Below, in pieces: positions 39,765-51,969 of a stretch of DNA of 64,000 nt. Source of the stretch: Pogonophryne albipinna (lineage: Eukaryota > Chordata > Actinopteri > Perciformes > Artedidraconidae); NCBI GenBank assembly GCA_028583405.1, contig CM053256.1, positions 16,460,107 to 16,524,106 of the forward strand, read 5' to 3'. The translations under genes were made by a program, and so were the position numbers. The stretch's first letter is position 1; each line of letters starts with the position of its first letter. Under the pieces are notes generated by a model. That model ran no database searches and was not told the origin of the DNA. It saw only the letters and a program-made list of their open reading frames with translations.

Positions 39765-41800
39765 GGGATTTAAAAGAGTTCACAGAGTTACACAAAATTA
39801 GATTACACACAATAATTACTTAATTAAAACAATACATCAATAATTATCTTGTATATTTGCTCGCATTTACAGAACCACTTAAGCTTCCTCTCTGTCTCTT
39901 TCTGTCTTTGTAGACTACTGGGACATTAGTTCAATGCTACCAAAGAATGCGCAACAAAGGGAGGCCTTATCACCATTTTAAATATATCTACAAATGGTAA
40001 TGAGACGAATGTGCCAACTGTATTTTTAAGTGTGCTTGATAGCTCGAAGCTCTCTTATCGTAGATGTTTTTGTGTCAAACATCAAGAATAATCCTTAGTA
40101 AAGTTGCCTAAAAGGGTTAAATACACACCTTAATCACGTATCACACGGTTATGAAATGATCTTCCATTCTTGTGGCCAATCGATTGGACAGGAATCCTGC
40201 TATCTCTAAAACATGACCTAGTAACACATTCAGATTATAATCTAGTAGTTTTTCATGTAAGGACATGTCTAGGCAGAGACAGACAATCAGAGCTCTATTC
40301 ACCTGTGTGAAGTGTGACCGATCACCTTCCACCACATTGGCACGTCGGATTCAAATAAACCTTGTTTTATTTTCAGTGACACATGTTCATGGGACTTTGG
40401 CATGCCACGATTAAGTGTGTCCATTCATCGCTCCCCCCCAAAGATTGGAGGAATAACAACGTATAAACCCATGTACAAACCCACATGCTGTTAAATCCAT
40501 GACACATCTGCAAGCACAGACATGCACCCAGACTCATGCATGTTCCCTGACATGCACCAGAGGTTCCAGAACTCTTTACTCGTAAAATGACTATTTCAGG
40601 CCCTGCTGGCTAAAGTGAATAAGGCTCCATTAACTCTATCACTCTGTCCTTTTCTCTGCAGTTCTCTCCATTCTTTTGCTCTACCCATCTCTGTTTATGT
40701 CCTGCCTTGATGCTTTCTTTCTTCCCTTTCTCATTCTCTTTTCTTCCTTGCCCCCGCCTTCTATCCATCTAACTCTCCTTCTCAGCCCTCACTCTAATAT
40801 CTCCCCTGCAGCCATTTTCAGGACTCTACGGGGAGGGAAGCAATCTTAGATTTATTTTACCTCCAATTTCCAATTTGAGAGACCCCTGCTGCTGGAGGCG
40901 AATCTTCAGCAGGCCTGATGTGAGTCGTCCTGTTAAATTAAAGTCTGTAAAAAATGGCTAAATATTTCTATGTTTATAGAGCAACACAACCAGAATACTT
41001 TCCATGTTCTGTACACAGAGCATATGCATCACTTTACTACCTTGGTTTCTAGGGCTACAAGTTCCCATATGAAATGAGAAGTAATATAACTCAAAGAGAA
41101 TGAACCCAGGGTGAGACAGAACTAGGCCCAGAGCTAAGAGCTCATGAAAAACCTCCCTCGAATGGCAACTTGACGACCCTCATGTGGCAAGTAGATGCCT
41201 TAAATAGAGATGTTAGGATAGAGTCTGGTCTTTGATTATGAGACTATGTGCTTGTTGAATGCCTTTTGTGTAATATTATATGTAGCATTATGTGTCTGGG
41301 ACATATACTCTATATCTGTAGTCTCAGCCAAAAAACAGACATTTAACAGTTACAGTGGGTATCAGTCACAGTACAATGAAAGCTTGTTGGTCCTTGTATT
41401 ACTGCTAATCTGACCCCCTGCACTACAAAACCCCATCTATTGCCCAAATGCCCTTTGATACTCCATTACGCCTGAAAAAATATACAGTCTGCCTTGTAGT
41501 CTCCATATGTCCAAATCTCAAATCCTCACATAAAAGAGCCTCTCACACATTATTTATTTTTACCTCTTGATCTAGCAGAAACACAGACTCCCTCTCCACC
41601 AAAAGAACACTCTCTCCCTTCCACACACGGTACTCTTGCATTCACACTCACACAGTCCTCTATTCCCAGTATAAAGCCCGGAGACAGGTGTTGGATTAGC
41701 TTTCTGGAAGAAAAGAGCTCAGCTCCTTTGATAGGAGTTGAGCTGGCCTGGAGAGCAGGGAGGCAGGTGCACCACGAGAAGAGAGGAGGGGAGTGAGGCG
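39765..41800. other. non-coding stretch
   Basis: Nothing recognisable. There is a pyrimidine-rich patch at 40640-40800. Confidence 0.5.
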
Positions 41801-41804
41801 CGCG

Positions 41805-41908
<104 letters not shown>

Positions 41909-42063
41909 AGAGGATGCAGCCTAGTCATCCCATCTATTGAGAAGAAAAAACGGGGGTTTCTGGCAGAGCTGGCCTCTGTAATTGGAGAGCTTGGCGCGGC
42001 CAGCAGTGAAGCGCGGTTGGCTGTTGCCACGTGGTGACAGTTGCTTGCCAGCCGGCACACTCT

Positions 42064-42079
42064 CACACACAGACAGACA

Positions 42080-42157
<78 letters not shown>
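42064..42157 (+). repeat. (AGAC)n/(AC)n microsatellite, right arm of the inverted pair
   Basis: A few AGAC units are followed by about 39 AC units. It is complementary to the TG array at 41807-41907. The spacer 41908-42060 is GC-rich (GAGCTTGGCGCGGCCAGCAG) and not repeat-like. Confidence 0.97.
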
Positions 42158-42158
<1 letters not shown>

Positions 42159-43268
42159 CCATTTAACTTTCGAGTGCCTCACTAACATTTGTTCTAATCC
42201 ATGTGTGATTCGCCCCACACCAATTGCTTCTGTATATTTATTATATCCAAACATGTGATTCTCTTCCCTCTCTGATATTAAAATATATATATTTCAATCA
42301 TGCATCTTTTGAAAATCTTTAACTCGATAGTTCAACTGCACCAGATGACAACTACTTACATTACAGACTCACAAACTATACAAACACACACAAGCTGCCT
42401 GCCTGTAACCACGGTAACTAGGAAGCAAAGGAGGCCTCCTCCAGATGCCTTTGTTCTTAAGGACATCCCTTGGAGACTGTCTGCAACATCACCATGGGAC
42501 TCTCTCTCAGTGGTAGAGCGACACAGAGAGACATGCAACTCTAATCCTCCAATTTGAGGCTTTTTCATTTAAATGACCAATTACAGGGACACAGGAAGAA
42601 AGAGAGGGGAAAGGAACCAAAGTGGATAGGGTTGAGATGGCAGATGGATCCAAAGCATACACAAAGAGCATTAGGTGAAGTACTTACTGCGTGTCCCCAA
42701 CCAACCAGACCTCACCCTTCTCTATGTGAGGCAGGTGTAAAGTGGCATCAAGGTAACTCAAGGAACTAGCCTTCTAGAAAAAGTGTGTCAGTGTCTATGT
42801 TCAGAAACTTGTGTGTAAACTCCTGATACCCTTTATAAGTGTTCTCTCTGGAGGACAGACAGTACACTAAGACCTTTATTTCAAACACCAAACATGCAGT
42901 CTATTTCATTACTTATATACGGTGGCAAGCATATCCTGGTCTTTCTAGAAAAGTAACTCACGTGAGGGTCAGGCTAACAGAGAACATGTTTGTGTCTTAT
43001 GGAAAACAGATGGAATTGCAACTTGTTTTTTTTGGAGTAAGGGAGATAATCACATGCAGTATTTTGTTTGTGATCAAGGATGAGTTATATGAAATCAAGC
43101 TTTTAAAAGTGGATGATCATTTGTAACCTTCCATTGACCCATTTCCCTTTAGGGGACAAAGGAACATTTTAAACAATATGTCCTACTTCAGAAAACACAG
43201 CGTGGGGTTAGGCAGAACACATTTTGGTGGGTTTTTTGGGGAAGATAAAGGCATATATTATTCCTCTT

Positions 43269-43388
<120 letters not shown>

Positions 43389-43767
43389 GGTCTCAGCAGA
43401 CACTCTTATCTGGGACTGTTTACACTTGAGGGGCTCCTACAATACCACCAACTTGGGAGCATTTTCTGGCATTGATTTGTCATGATGGGAGCAAAAGAAG
43501 CTTTGATTCCAGTGAAGGCCCAAAAAGTCATGTGCGAGAAAGTGTTGGCCTTCAGAAAACACTGCCTTCTCATGGATGTGGCTGTATTTAAATACAGCAA
43601 TGGACAAATCCTGAGACTCTACCACTACATGAGTTCCTTCTAAACAATGTATAATCTTAAGGCAAGCTCTTTTGGATATCAGCCTGTACCCAAAGGGGAA
43701 AGTGCCCTATTTTGTCGAAACAACTTTTTGACAATGCTCAACTAAATGACATGAAAAACACAATAGG

Positions 43768-43770
<3 letters not shown>

Positions 43771-43861
<91 letters not shown>

Positions 43862-43870
43862 TGTGTGTGT
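43771..43870 (+). repeat. (GT)n microsatellite
   Basis: About 50 GT units with one TTT interruption near 43858. Opposite sense to 43271-43386, 385 bp away. Confidence 0.97.
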
Positions 43871-44503
43871 CTTTGGGGTGTGATCCAGCATGATTAATTG
43901 CTATTAAGTGTGTCTCACATAAGTGATGCTGTGCCTGGAGAGGAAAGCAGAGACTATTACAGCTCAGACACATACATCAACCCCCATAGGCCGGTGACTG
44001 ATGACCACTCAGTGTAAATGTTTGAAATGGTACAATTAAAGTATGGGGGGAGCTGAGGATCACCGTTGGAGCACAAGGCTATAGCCTCAGATAATGTGTG
44101 TGAACATGTGCCGTGGGGCCTGGAGGTAAGTGTCGTCACTAAACTGAAACAAATAACTTATTTATAAATTATGAACATGACTATCATTTTTCAGATGAAA
44201 CTGTATTCCACATATCATTGAATTGTACATTAGTTGACAAAAAAATTAGATGCTTGACATTGATAAACCTAACTTTAATTGACATAAACACTTCTGTCAT
44301 AGCTGCATACTCTCATACATTAGACGTTTTCCCCCTAAAAATGAATGAGGATTTAACTTTATTTATTTTCTCAACATAATTAAGTCCTGGTCTTATAGAA
44401 AATCAACATTACCATAAAACTTGATCACGAAAATACATAGCATAAAAAAGATGTAAGTTTAATTTGTATTTGTAAGTGTCTAATGTGGTTATACTTTCAT
44501 TAT

Positions 44504-44590
44504 AAATAATAATAATAATAATAATAATGGATTACATTTTTAATTAGAGCGCTTTTACAGGTGCTCAAAGCGCTTTACAATTACATATAA
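44504..44590 (+). repeat. (AAT)n with adjoining short interspersed repeat
   Basis: About eight AAT units are followed by GGATTACATTTTTAATTAGAG, then GCGCTTTTACAGGTGCTCAA and AGCGCTTTACAATTACAT. AAT repeats linked to a TAGCGCTTTT...CAAAGCGCTTTACA motif are frequent in teleost genomes. The parent element is not known to me. Confidence 0.6.
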
Positions 44591-47500
44591 CACATATTAG
44601 ACATGTAAATGTAAATACTGTGGACATTAAAGACAGATATTCTAAAATTACATTTTGCCTATATACCCCTTTGCCTACCTTCGAGTTGTTCTGTGATTGA
44701 TCTGATTAGAAATCCCCAACTGTGGCTTTACCATCCTAACCTGATTCTCTGAATCTCCCCTGAAGCTTCTCAGTTTGTTAATAAATGATTACAGGAAATA
44801 TGAGCAGTGTCTTCTCATAAATAAATTTGTTGAAGGCCACGTAAAACAGATAGCCTTTGGCCACAGTTTTAATATATGGATGTCATTAGTGAAGGGGGAT
44901 GGGGGCCGTGTTACGCTTACAATTACATTTGCATAACAGTTATCGGTATTTCTTGTCCTTTCATAAAAACAAAGAAAGTGGGACTCTAATTTCCTTAAAG
45001 GACTCTGAATTATTGACAAATGTAGGGCACTGGTCCTGGATTTTCTAAGTATCAATTGAAAGAGCTGAATAAGTGTTCCATCCAATGCTCTTTGGTGTGA
45101 TGTCTCCATTATTCTATTACAGGGCAAAAGATAATGATGAATTTAAACCAATTACTTTCACCAAAGGCCACCGACTATGTCAGTTTTCCACATTATGCAA
45201 TGGGGGTTTTATTCAGATGTGTCCGCACTAGTTCCACCAGTATTTGAGACTGCATACATGATGTCACACTTGCCTGTTATAGCTGTATCTTTGACGGCTT
45301 TGTCCAGCAGAGAAAGATCACTTCCATCAGAGCGACACCTCTTTGGCCCCTTCAGTCAATGGTTTATGAAGTACAGCAAGGCCCGAGTGGAAAGTCCGAG
45401 CTTCCAGCCCTGGTATGGCAGAATGACAGAGGAATCAATAAGATGAAGAATGGACAACACCACCAAGGCTAAGGTTCCTGAGCTGGTTAGATCTGGTGGC
45501 CCTCCCTCTCATCTATCAAAACATATAACAGAGGTGGGGGGCGCTAATGCAAGTCAGCTGAAATCATGTGTGCAGTACTTTTTGTCTTGTTTGAGAAATC
45601 CCCCAATTGACTGTTATTTACAACTGGTTTGAAGGCGATAGAATATATTTCTTATCTGACACACTCCTTGCATGTCATTCTCATGGTAATCTTAATGGAA
45701 GGTAAATATGTACAATAAATGATATATAGAAAATTGAGAAAAATATTGCACAAGCCATAAAGATCAAAAGCTATAGCTTTGGCAAGAGTTGACATTTTGT
45801 CAAACACTGAATTTATTTACGAAATGTACACCAACATTTGTTTTCAACAACATTTATTTGATGGATCATTCATTGGTTATACAATAGGTGAGGCATGCAA
45901 TGGTGCTTATATTTATGTAATATGAACCTTATTTGTTGAACAGTTGAAAGTATATTCTTATGTTCAAAAGAGACATGTAAAAATGTATTTGTTGGTGCAT
46001 TTCCTTATCCTTATATTTATTGTATTATGCACACATAATAAATACAAAAAGCAGTTAAAATGCATTCGTTACCCATATGAGGTAAAAAATAGTAGTATTG
46101 CACTTGGTGTGGTTAAACTAACTCTCCACTCTCCCATCTGCACAGCATGTATGTACTGTTGATGCAGAACCCATGATGCCCAGTAGATGTCAGCCTTGTT
46201 AGTAGGAAGTACTTACTGGCTACATTGCTAGTATTTACAGCTTCACATACATAATACATAGTCTGCTGTATTGAACTGCCTAAATGGTATGGTAAATGTT
46301 ATTTATAGCACGATCCATACCATCATAATAGTGTGCCAATTGGATCCATATCCAGAGAACACACAATCATAACAATATATATTCTTTGTTCAAATAATTG
46401 TGCATTCATTTACTTATTTCTCCATGGAAAACTATGAAATGTTGGCATTTTGATCTGACAATTGCTTAAAAAGTGTATAAAGACAAAAAAGAATCCCTAC
46501 TCCTATTTGAGGCTTTGCTATAACATATTATTTAGGAGTCAGTCCCATGTGTATTTTGGTCTGAAGGTAATCTAGCATGCGAGGAGGGAAGTCATGGGTG
46601 AAGTTAAGAATGAAAAAAACCTACAAAGGAACCTTGCCGATACTTTAAAAAGTAGCGCATAGAAACAGTAAAATAATACTTAGTAATACAAGCGTAATTG
46701 CTCGAGTCCATAATGTTTCAGAGCAGTGACGAAAAACATATATTTTTTTATCATGGGAGTTGAAACCAAGAGTAAATGCCCATAAAGTTGTACTTTTTAT
46801 ACAAAATATATTCAGTTTGGGAAGACACTGTGCCACTGGATTGGTAGAAGCCATGCTCCAATGGCCTTGTAAAAGAAGTACGGACAAATGAACCTGTAGT
46901 TTATTATAATTCATATTTTACCGCTCAGGTTTGTGTTACTGATTATTATTGCCTTTGCTCTTGTCAAACCACAGTACTTGTCGCATTGTAGCTGCAGTAT
47001 ATCTGCTAATGTAGGTCACAGCGTCCTGCCAGGCAGCCAGGTAGCAACGCCCTCCATGGCAGCTAAGTCCTCTTGTTTCTAAATGATCTGCCAACCAGGC
47101 AAGTATGGCCTATATTACAAAATAATTAGTAGATAAATTAGTCTTTTTTTCTCATGTCTAGCAAGTTATTTACCTGTCTACAGTACCAACATCCATCTGA
47201 ATTACAGAGGATAGTCAACATATAGCATCTCATTCGTTATAGTCATGGCTTTTAGTTTTTTTTACAATTTCTGCTAAATAGATTAGCATACATTTATGTA
47301 TGAATAAAGTGTGTGTATTGCATTGGATTCCACATTAAAAGCATGGCATACCATTAGTTAGATGTTCTATTGTGTCTTTGCTCTCTGTCTAATAATCTCC
47401 CCCATTCCCCTCCACCCCGTCTCTCTCCTCCTCTCTAATGAGCTGTGGTCTGTTATCAGTCATTACAGGAAGCCTGATTATCCAACTGGCATTCTGCACA

Positions 47501-48125
47501 CGCTCACAGAGAACTTCCTGAAGGTGACCTTTCCACGTCGCCATAGTAACCGCCTTTCTCTGCTCTGAGATGCTCAGCTTGTACACACAGTGTAGTGAGA
47601 GAGAGAGAGAGAGAGAAATGACAGAACATTTTCTTCCAAACAAAAGCACATTAGTATGCTGCGATGTGTTCGCACACACACACATTGTATTATGATGTTT
47701 GATTAACAAATACTAAAGAGCAATTAACTCAGCTCTTTTTAATTATATCTTATTTATCTTAAAAATGAGAAGGTAAAGATCTATTATTTTCTTTGGCCTC
47801 AAAGCAGTTCTCACTAACAAAGTCATCTATGTGTGAGCTGATTAAACAAATCTTATAGAGGGAATTCTTTCAACAAATATCTACTCATAAAAGGTCAGCT
47901 ACATACAAACATCTCGGAAAAATATTTTCCACTGTGCATGCAATACTTTGTGAAGTGAATGCTGTAATAGAATGTCATTAGGTATAAACGCACAAGACTT
48001 GTGAATTAGGTTAAAGGCTCTTACTTCAAATAGTCCTATTTTGATTTGAGCACCTCTACTTAATGAGAGAAGCCTAGCTACTTTCCAGGAGCATGTCATG
48101 TTTTCACGTATGTGCCATCGGTATT
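44591..48125. other. non-coding stretch
   Basis: No gene is recognised. The open frame at 45177-45446 (89 codons) covers a patch of higher complexity, but no domain or splice sites support it. A short GA array lies at 47598-47617. Confidence 0.5.
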
Positions 48126-48129
48126 TGTT

Positions 48130-48300
48130 ACTTTTATGTTGGACCATTCAGGATCACATGGAGGGGCCGGGGGCTTATTCCAACATACATCAAACCAAAG
48201 GCAGGTAAACACCCTGGATGGGTCTCCAGTCCTTCACATATCATCAGCCGTATGTGATTCATACATTTGGACCTGCCACCCCAGCTATTGCAAATTCAAA
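48130..48300. repeat. degenerate teleost interspersed repeat fragment
   Basis: The blocks CCATTCAGGATCACATGGAG, AAAGGCAGGTAAACACCCTG and GATGGGTCTCCAGTCCTTCA resemble the frequent fish repeat with a CACCCTGGACAGGTCGCCAG core. No coding part is left. Confidence 0.45.
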
Positions 48301-48456
48301 TGCATTACCATATAAACAATCAACTAATTATATGTCTAATTCAAGTACAACCCAATGGTCTTGACTCATGTAAAGTTGCAATTAAAAATACTCTTGTTTT
48401 AATTAACAAAAAAAACCTCTCATCATTGGAGACTCCTGTGTTCAAAGCAACCACGT

Positions 48457-49473
48457 AGGTCCTATCTATCTGAACGCTCTCAGTTTGTACGTGTCAATGA
48501 TGAATCTTCCACGCAAACCAAAGTTAGCCATGGAGTGCCACAGGGCTCAGTGCTCGGACCTATTTTGTTCACATTATATATGCTTCCGTTAGGCAATATT
48601 ATAAGGAATCATTCTGTACATTTTCATTGTTATGCAGATGATACTCAACTATATTTATCAATCAAGCCTGATGAAATTAATCATCTAAATAAAATTCAAG
48701 ACTGCCTCAAGGACTTAAAAACGTGGATGACCTTAAACTTTTTGATGTTAAACACGACCAAAACTGAAGTTATTGTACTTGGCCCGAAGAATCTACGAAA
48801 CAAATTATCTAAAGATATACTAACTATGGATGGCATTAATTTGGCCTCCAGTGAGACTGTAAGGAATCTTGGTGTTATATTTGATCAGGATTTATCCTTT
48901 AACGCCCACATAAAATCAATTTCAAGGACCGCCTACTTCCATCTACGTAACATTGCAAAAATCAGGCATATCTTGCCTCAAAACGATGCAGAGAAACTAG
49001 TCCATGCATTTGTTACTTCAAGGCTGGATTATTGTAACTCTTTATTATCAGGGTGTACCAAGAAGTCAGTCAAGTCGCTTCAGCTGATTCAAAATGCTGC
49101 AGCTCGTGTACTAACCAGAGTTAGGAAAAGGGACCACATTACTCCTGTTCTGGCTGCCTTACACTGGCTCCCTATAGAACACAGGATAGAATTTAAAATT
49201 CTTCTTCTCGTCTACAAAGCCCTTAATGGGCAGGCGCCATCTTACCTTAAAGAACTCATTATACCCTACTGTCCTACTAGGGCATTGCGTTCCAAGAATG
49301 CAGGGTTGTTGGTTGTTCCTAGAGTCTCTAAAAGTACAATGGGAGCCAGAGCCTTTTCTTATCAAGCTCCACATTTGTGGAATCAGCTTCCAGTTTGTGT
49401 TCGGGCGGCAGACACCCTATCCGTTTTTAAGAGTGCGCTTAAGACCTTCCTTTTTGATAAAGCTTATAGTTAG
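48457..49473 (+). CDS. L2-type reverse transcriptase, C-terminal 338 residues
   Basis: The frame is open from the first base of the truncated element to the stop at 49471-49473, with no internal break. The retained part begins within the reverse transcriptase palm: [17 protein letters not shown], then catalytic [11 protein letters not shown] (YADD at residues 59-62), [11 protein letters not shown], and [16 protein letters not shown]. The L2/CR1-type C-terminal region follows with [41 protein letters not shown] and LWNQLP. An element-encoded protein would normally carry an endonuclease and the first half of the RT upstream, which are absent, so the fragment is not expected to be active. The uninterrupted frame indicates a young insertion. 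Confidence 0.9.
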   Translation, partial: RSYLSERSQFVRVNDESSTQTKVSHGVPQGSVLGPILFTLYMLPLGNIIRNHSVHFHCYADDTQLYLSIKPDEINHLNKIQDCLKDLKTWMTLNFLMLNTTKTEVIVLGPKNLRNKLSKDILTMDGINLASSETVRNLGVIFDQDLSFNAHIKSISRTAYFHLRNIAKIRHILPQNDAEKLVHAFVTSRLDYCNSLLSGCTKKSVKSLQLIQNAAARVLTRVRKRDHITPVLAALHWLPIEHRIEFKILLLVYKALNGQAPSYLKELIIPYCPTRALRSKNAGLLVVPRVSKSTMGARAFSYQAPHLWNQLPVCVRAADTLSVFKSALKTFLFDKAYS

Positions 49474-50079
49474 GGCTGATTAGATTCAGCCCCTAGTTTT
49501 GCTGATATAGGCTTAGTTTGTCGGGGGACATCTTACTTCTTCCTTCTCTCTGTCTATACCTGTGTACTCTCATGTTCCGATTAACCCAGCTTCCCCAAAT
49601 TTCTTTCTTTTTGGTGTCTATATACGCTGGGATCCGGAGTCATGGATGATCCTGCGGTCCTGTGTCCTACATCGCGAGCCCTGGGTCTTGAGTCGTGGCT
49701 GTGGCCATGGATCATAGGTCCTGGATGGATATCCTTGTGGATTCATCTTCCTATTATACACACATTCATTTCCAAACATTTGGACTACCTATGTTGCAAA
49801 TGTATTATCTTTTCAATTTACACACGGCATCTATTGCACGTCTGTCCGTCCTGGGAGAGGGATCCCTCCTCTGTTGCTCTCCCTGAGGTTTCTCCCATTT
49901 TTCCCTTTAAAACTGTGGGTTTTCTTCGGAAGTTTTTCCTTGTACGATGTGAGGGTCTAAGGACAGAGGGTGTCGTATTGTCATACTGATATTCTGTACA
50001 AACTGTGAAGTCCACTGAGACAAATGTAACATTTGTGATATTGGGCTATATAAATAAACATTGATTGATTGATTGATTG
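48457..50079 (+). mobile_element. 5'-truncated L2-type LINE with 8-bp target duplication
   Basis: The insertion is flanked by AACCACGT at 48449-48456 and 50080-50087. The body contains the C-terminal half of an L2-type reverse transcriptase ORF, a 600-bp 3' region, and the usual teleost L2 end: CAAACTGTGAAGTCCACTGA, then GATATTGGGCTATATAAATA, then ATTG repeats. The 5' end is truncated inside the reverse transcriptase domain. Confidence 0.9.
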
Positions 50080-50087
50080 AACCACGT

Positions 50088-51380
50088 GACGACACAACAC
50101 AACTAAATAAACCTCAATACAAGTAGTTTGTTTACATGAAGGAAATGACATGTCTTCATACCAGCTATTTGAAATGTTCCTGTGACGCACACTGCAACAT
50201 AACCCCTCCTTAGAGACATAACAGCGTCTCTTCAGCTTAGAAATATTGTAGAGATCATTGTCATGGCGACAGCTGCTGCCACCTTCTCATTTCCTGTGCT
50301 CCCTCTATTTGAGCTCATCTTGTGGACAAACAAACCTCTCCTGATGTGCCTGCTACAGGAACATGCTTTTCCAAACCTGCCAATGAGCGCTCAATGTTGA
50401 GTTTCCAGCCTGACTTTACCAGACCAGATCAGACCTGTGATCCAGAGTTACAAATAATAGCACCGTCTAAAGAGCCATTGAAATTATTACACAGTTTATG
50501 TTACCTACATTTAATTATGTCAGAAATCAAAATTGTCCTACATTTTTCTAACATTGTCTAACATTTTTCAGGCCACTTTCGGAGTGAAAAAAACATTGCA
50601 AACATGTAGTGCTGGACTCCCGAAAAATGTGTTTTTGTTTAGTCATTGCTTGAGTGGTGATTAAATATCAATTCATGACAACCATTTTCATTATTTTGTA
50701 TTATCTCACATAATAAATGATGACTTGGAGCAAGTGAATATTTGGTGTTGAAATCTTGAATGCTATGTATTATTTTAAACCCCTTCTCATCCAGTAAATA
50801 TAGAAGTATACCCAAAAAAAGGAGGGAAAAGAAAGGACAACAAAATATCTTGAAAATGAGTTAAATAAGTTCATGCCATTTTTTGCAGACTCTGAATGAA
50901 TAAAGCAGGAACTTTACACTGGAGTCGTGATGTGGTTCATCTCTTTTAGGTCATACCTTCCTCAAGAGGAGCCCAGAGAGAGTGACTAACACTCCCCTAT
51001 ACGTCACTCACAGTGCTAAAAATAAACTGTACAGGAATGTGACTGGAATCCTGGAAAATGGTTTATGTGTGAGAAAGTGCGTGCGTGTGTGTGTGTGCAT
51101 GTGTGTGTGTGTGTGTGCGTGTGTGTGTTGCATTGACGATGAACCTGCTGTGGATTTGGCATGATGTCCCATTTAGAAAGGCTAAATTAGGAAATTACTA
51201 ATTTTGAATAATGTATTGGTAAATGATAAAATATGTATCTATATAATTTATTTAAAATAAATGATAGAGACCCAGAGCTGTCCCTTGACTTTCCACTGAC
51301 AGTGTTATGACTTGCTCCCCTGAGAATAAAAAGTGTTCCTGCCCTTCATCTCTATGGACACATGTCCTACCTAACAATGT
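50088..51380. other. non-coding stretch
   Basis: No gene is recognised. A loose GTGTGCG-type tract lies at 51085-51130. Confidence 0.5.
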
Positions 51381-51385
51381 ATTAA

Positions 51386-51420
51386 TCCATCCATCTATAT
51401 ATATATCCATCTATCTATCC

Positions 51421-51503
<83 letters not shown>

Positions 51504-51700
51504 CATCCATCTATCTATCCATCTATCTATCTATCCATCTATCTATCCATCTATCTATCTATCTATCTATCCATCTATCTATCTATCCATCTATCTATCT
51601 ATTTATCTATCCATTTATCTATCTATCTATCCATCTATCCATCTATCTATCAATTTATCTATCTATCTATCTATCTATCTATATCTATATATACATCCAT
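51386..51700 (+). repeat. (ATCT)n tetranucleotide array with ATCC variants
   Basis: About 75 units of ATCT/CTAT. Interspersed ATCC and ATTT units are concentrated in the second half (51500-51680), while 51424-51500 is nearly pure. Confidence 0.97.
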
Positions 51701-51824
51701 TCATTGATCAATTTTTCCATCTAGGCATGAATGTTGAATCCTGAATGAATGTCTTTCTCTTCCAACACTCATGCCTGGTTATTTATATTCGCGATTGAAT
51801 CATAGGCTAAATTGTCATGGGTGT

Positions 51825-51969
51825 GACGCATGCGCAGTAGCCAGTGTGGAATTGTGAATCATCGATGGAAAGAGAGAGAGGGTGGGGGGAGAGAGAGGTG
51901 ACTGTAGAGTGATGGGACCCGGCTGAGGGAACAGCAGCGAGTGATCACTCTCCGAGCTGGTAATGACAG
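51825..51969 (+). promoter_or_regulatory. nrsn1: candidate promoter and untranslated first exon of nrsn1
   Basis: GTGTGACGCATGCGCAGTAG at 51822-51841 contains a near-consensus NRF-1 palindrome (GCATGCGC). Downstream is a purine-rich and then GC-rich stretch that ends in a good donor, AATGACAG/GTAAAA, after position 51969. No TATA box is obvious. The first coding exon of nrsn1 has its own acceptor at 55164, so an upstream non-coding exon is required. This is the best candidate within 3.3 kb upstream, on the same strand. Several short ATGs occur in it, so a transcript would have upstream ORFs. Inferred, not shown. Confidence 0.45.

Noticed and set aside
45177..45446. 89-codon plus-strand frame of moderate complexity
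   Set aside because: No domain, splice signals or neighbouring coding evidence; kept only as non-coding sequence.
48350..48456. Apparent upstream extension of the L2 similarity
   Set aside because: The duplication AACCACGT at 48449-48456 sets the element start at 48457, so similarity before it is not part of this insertion.
51307..51744. 145-codon frame rich in Tyr-Leu-Ser-Ile
   Set aside because: It is encoded by the ATCT tetranucleotide array.
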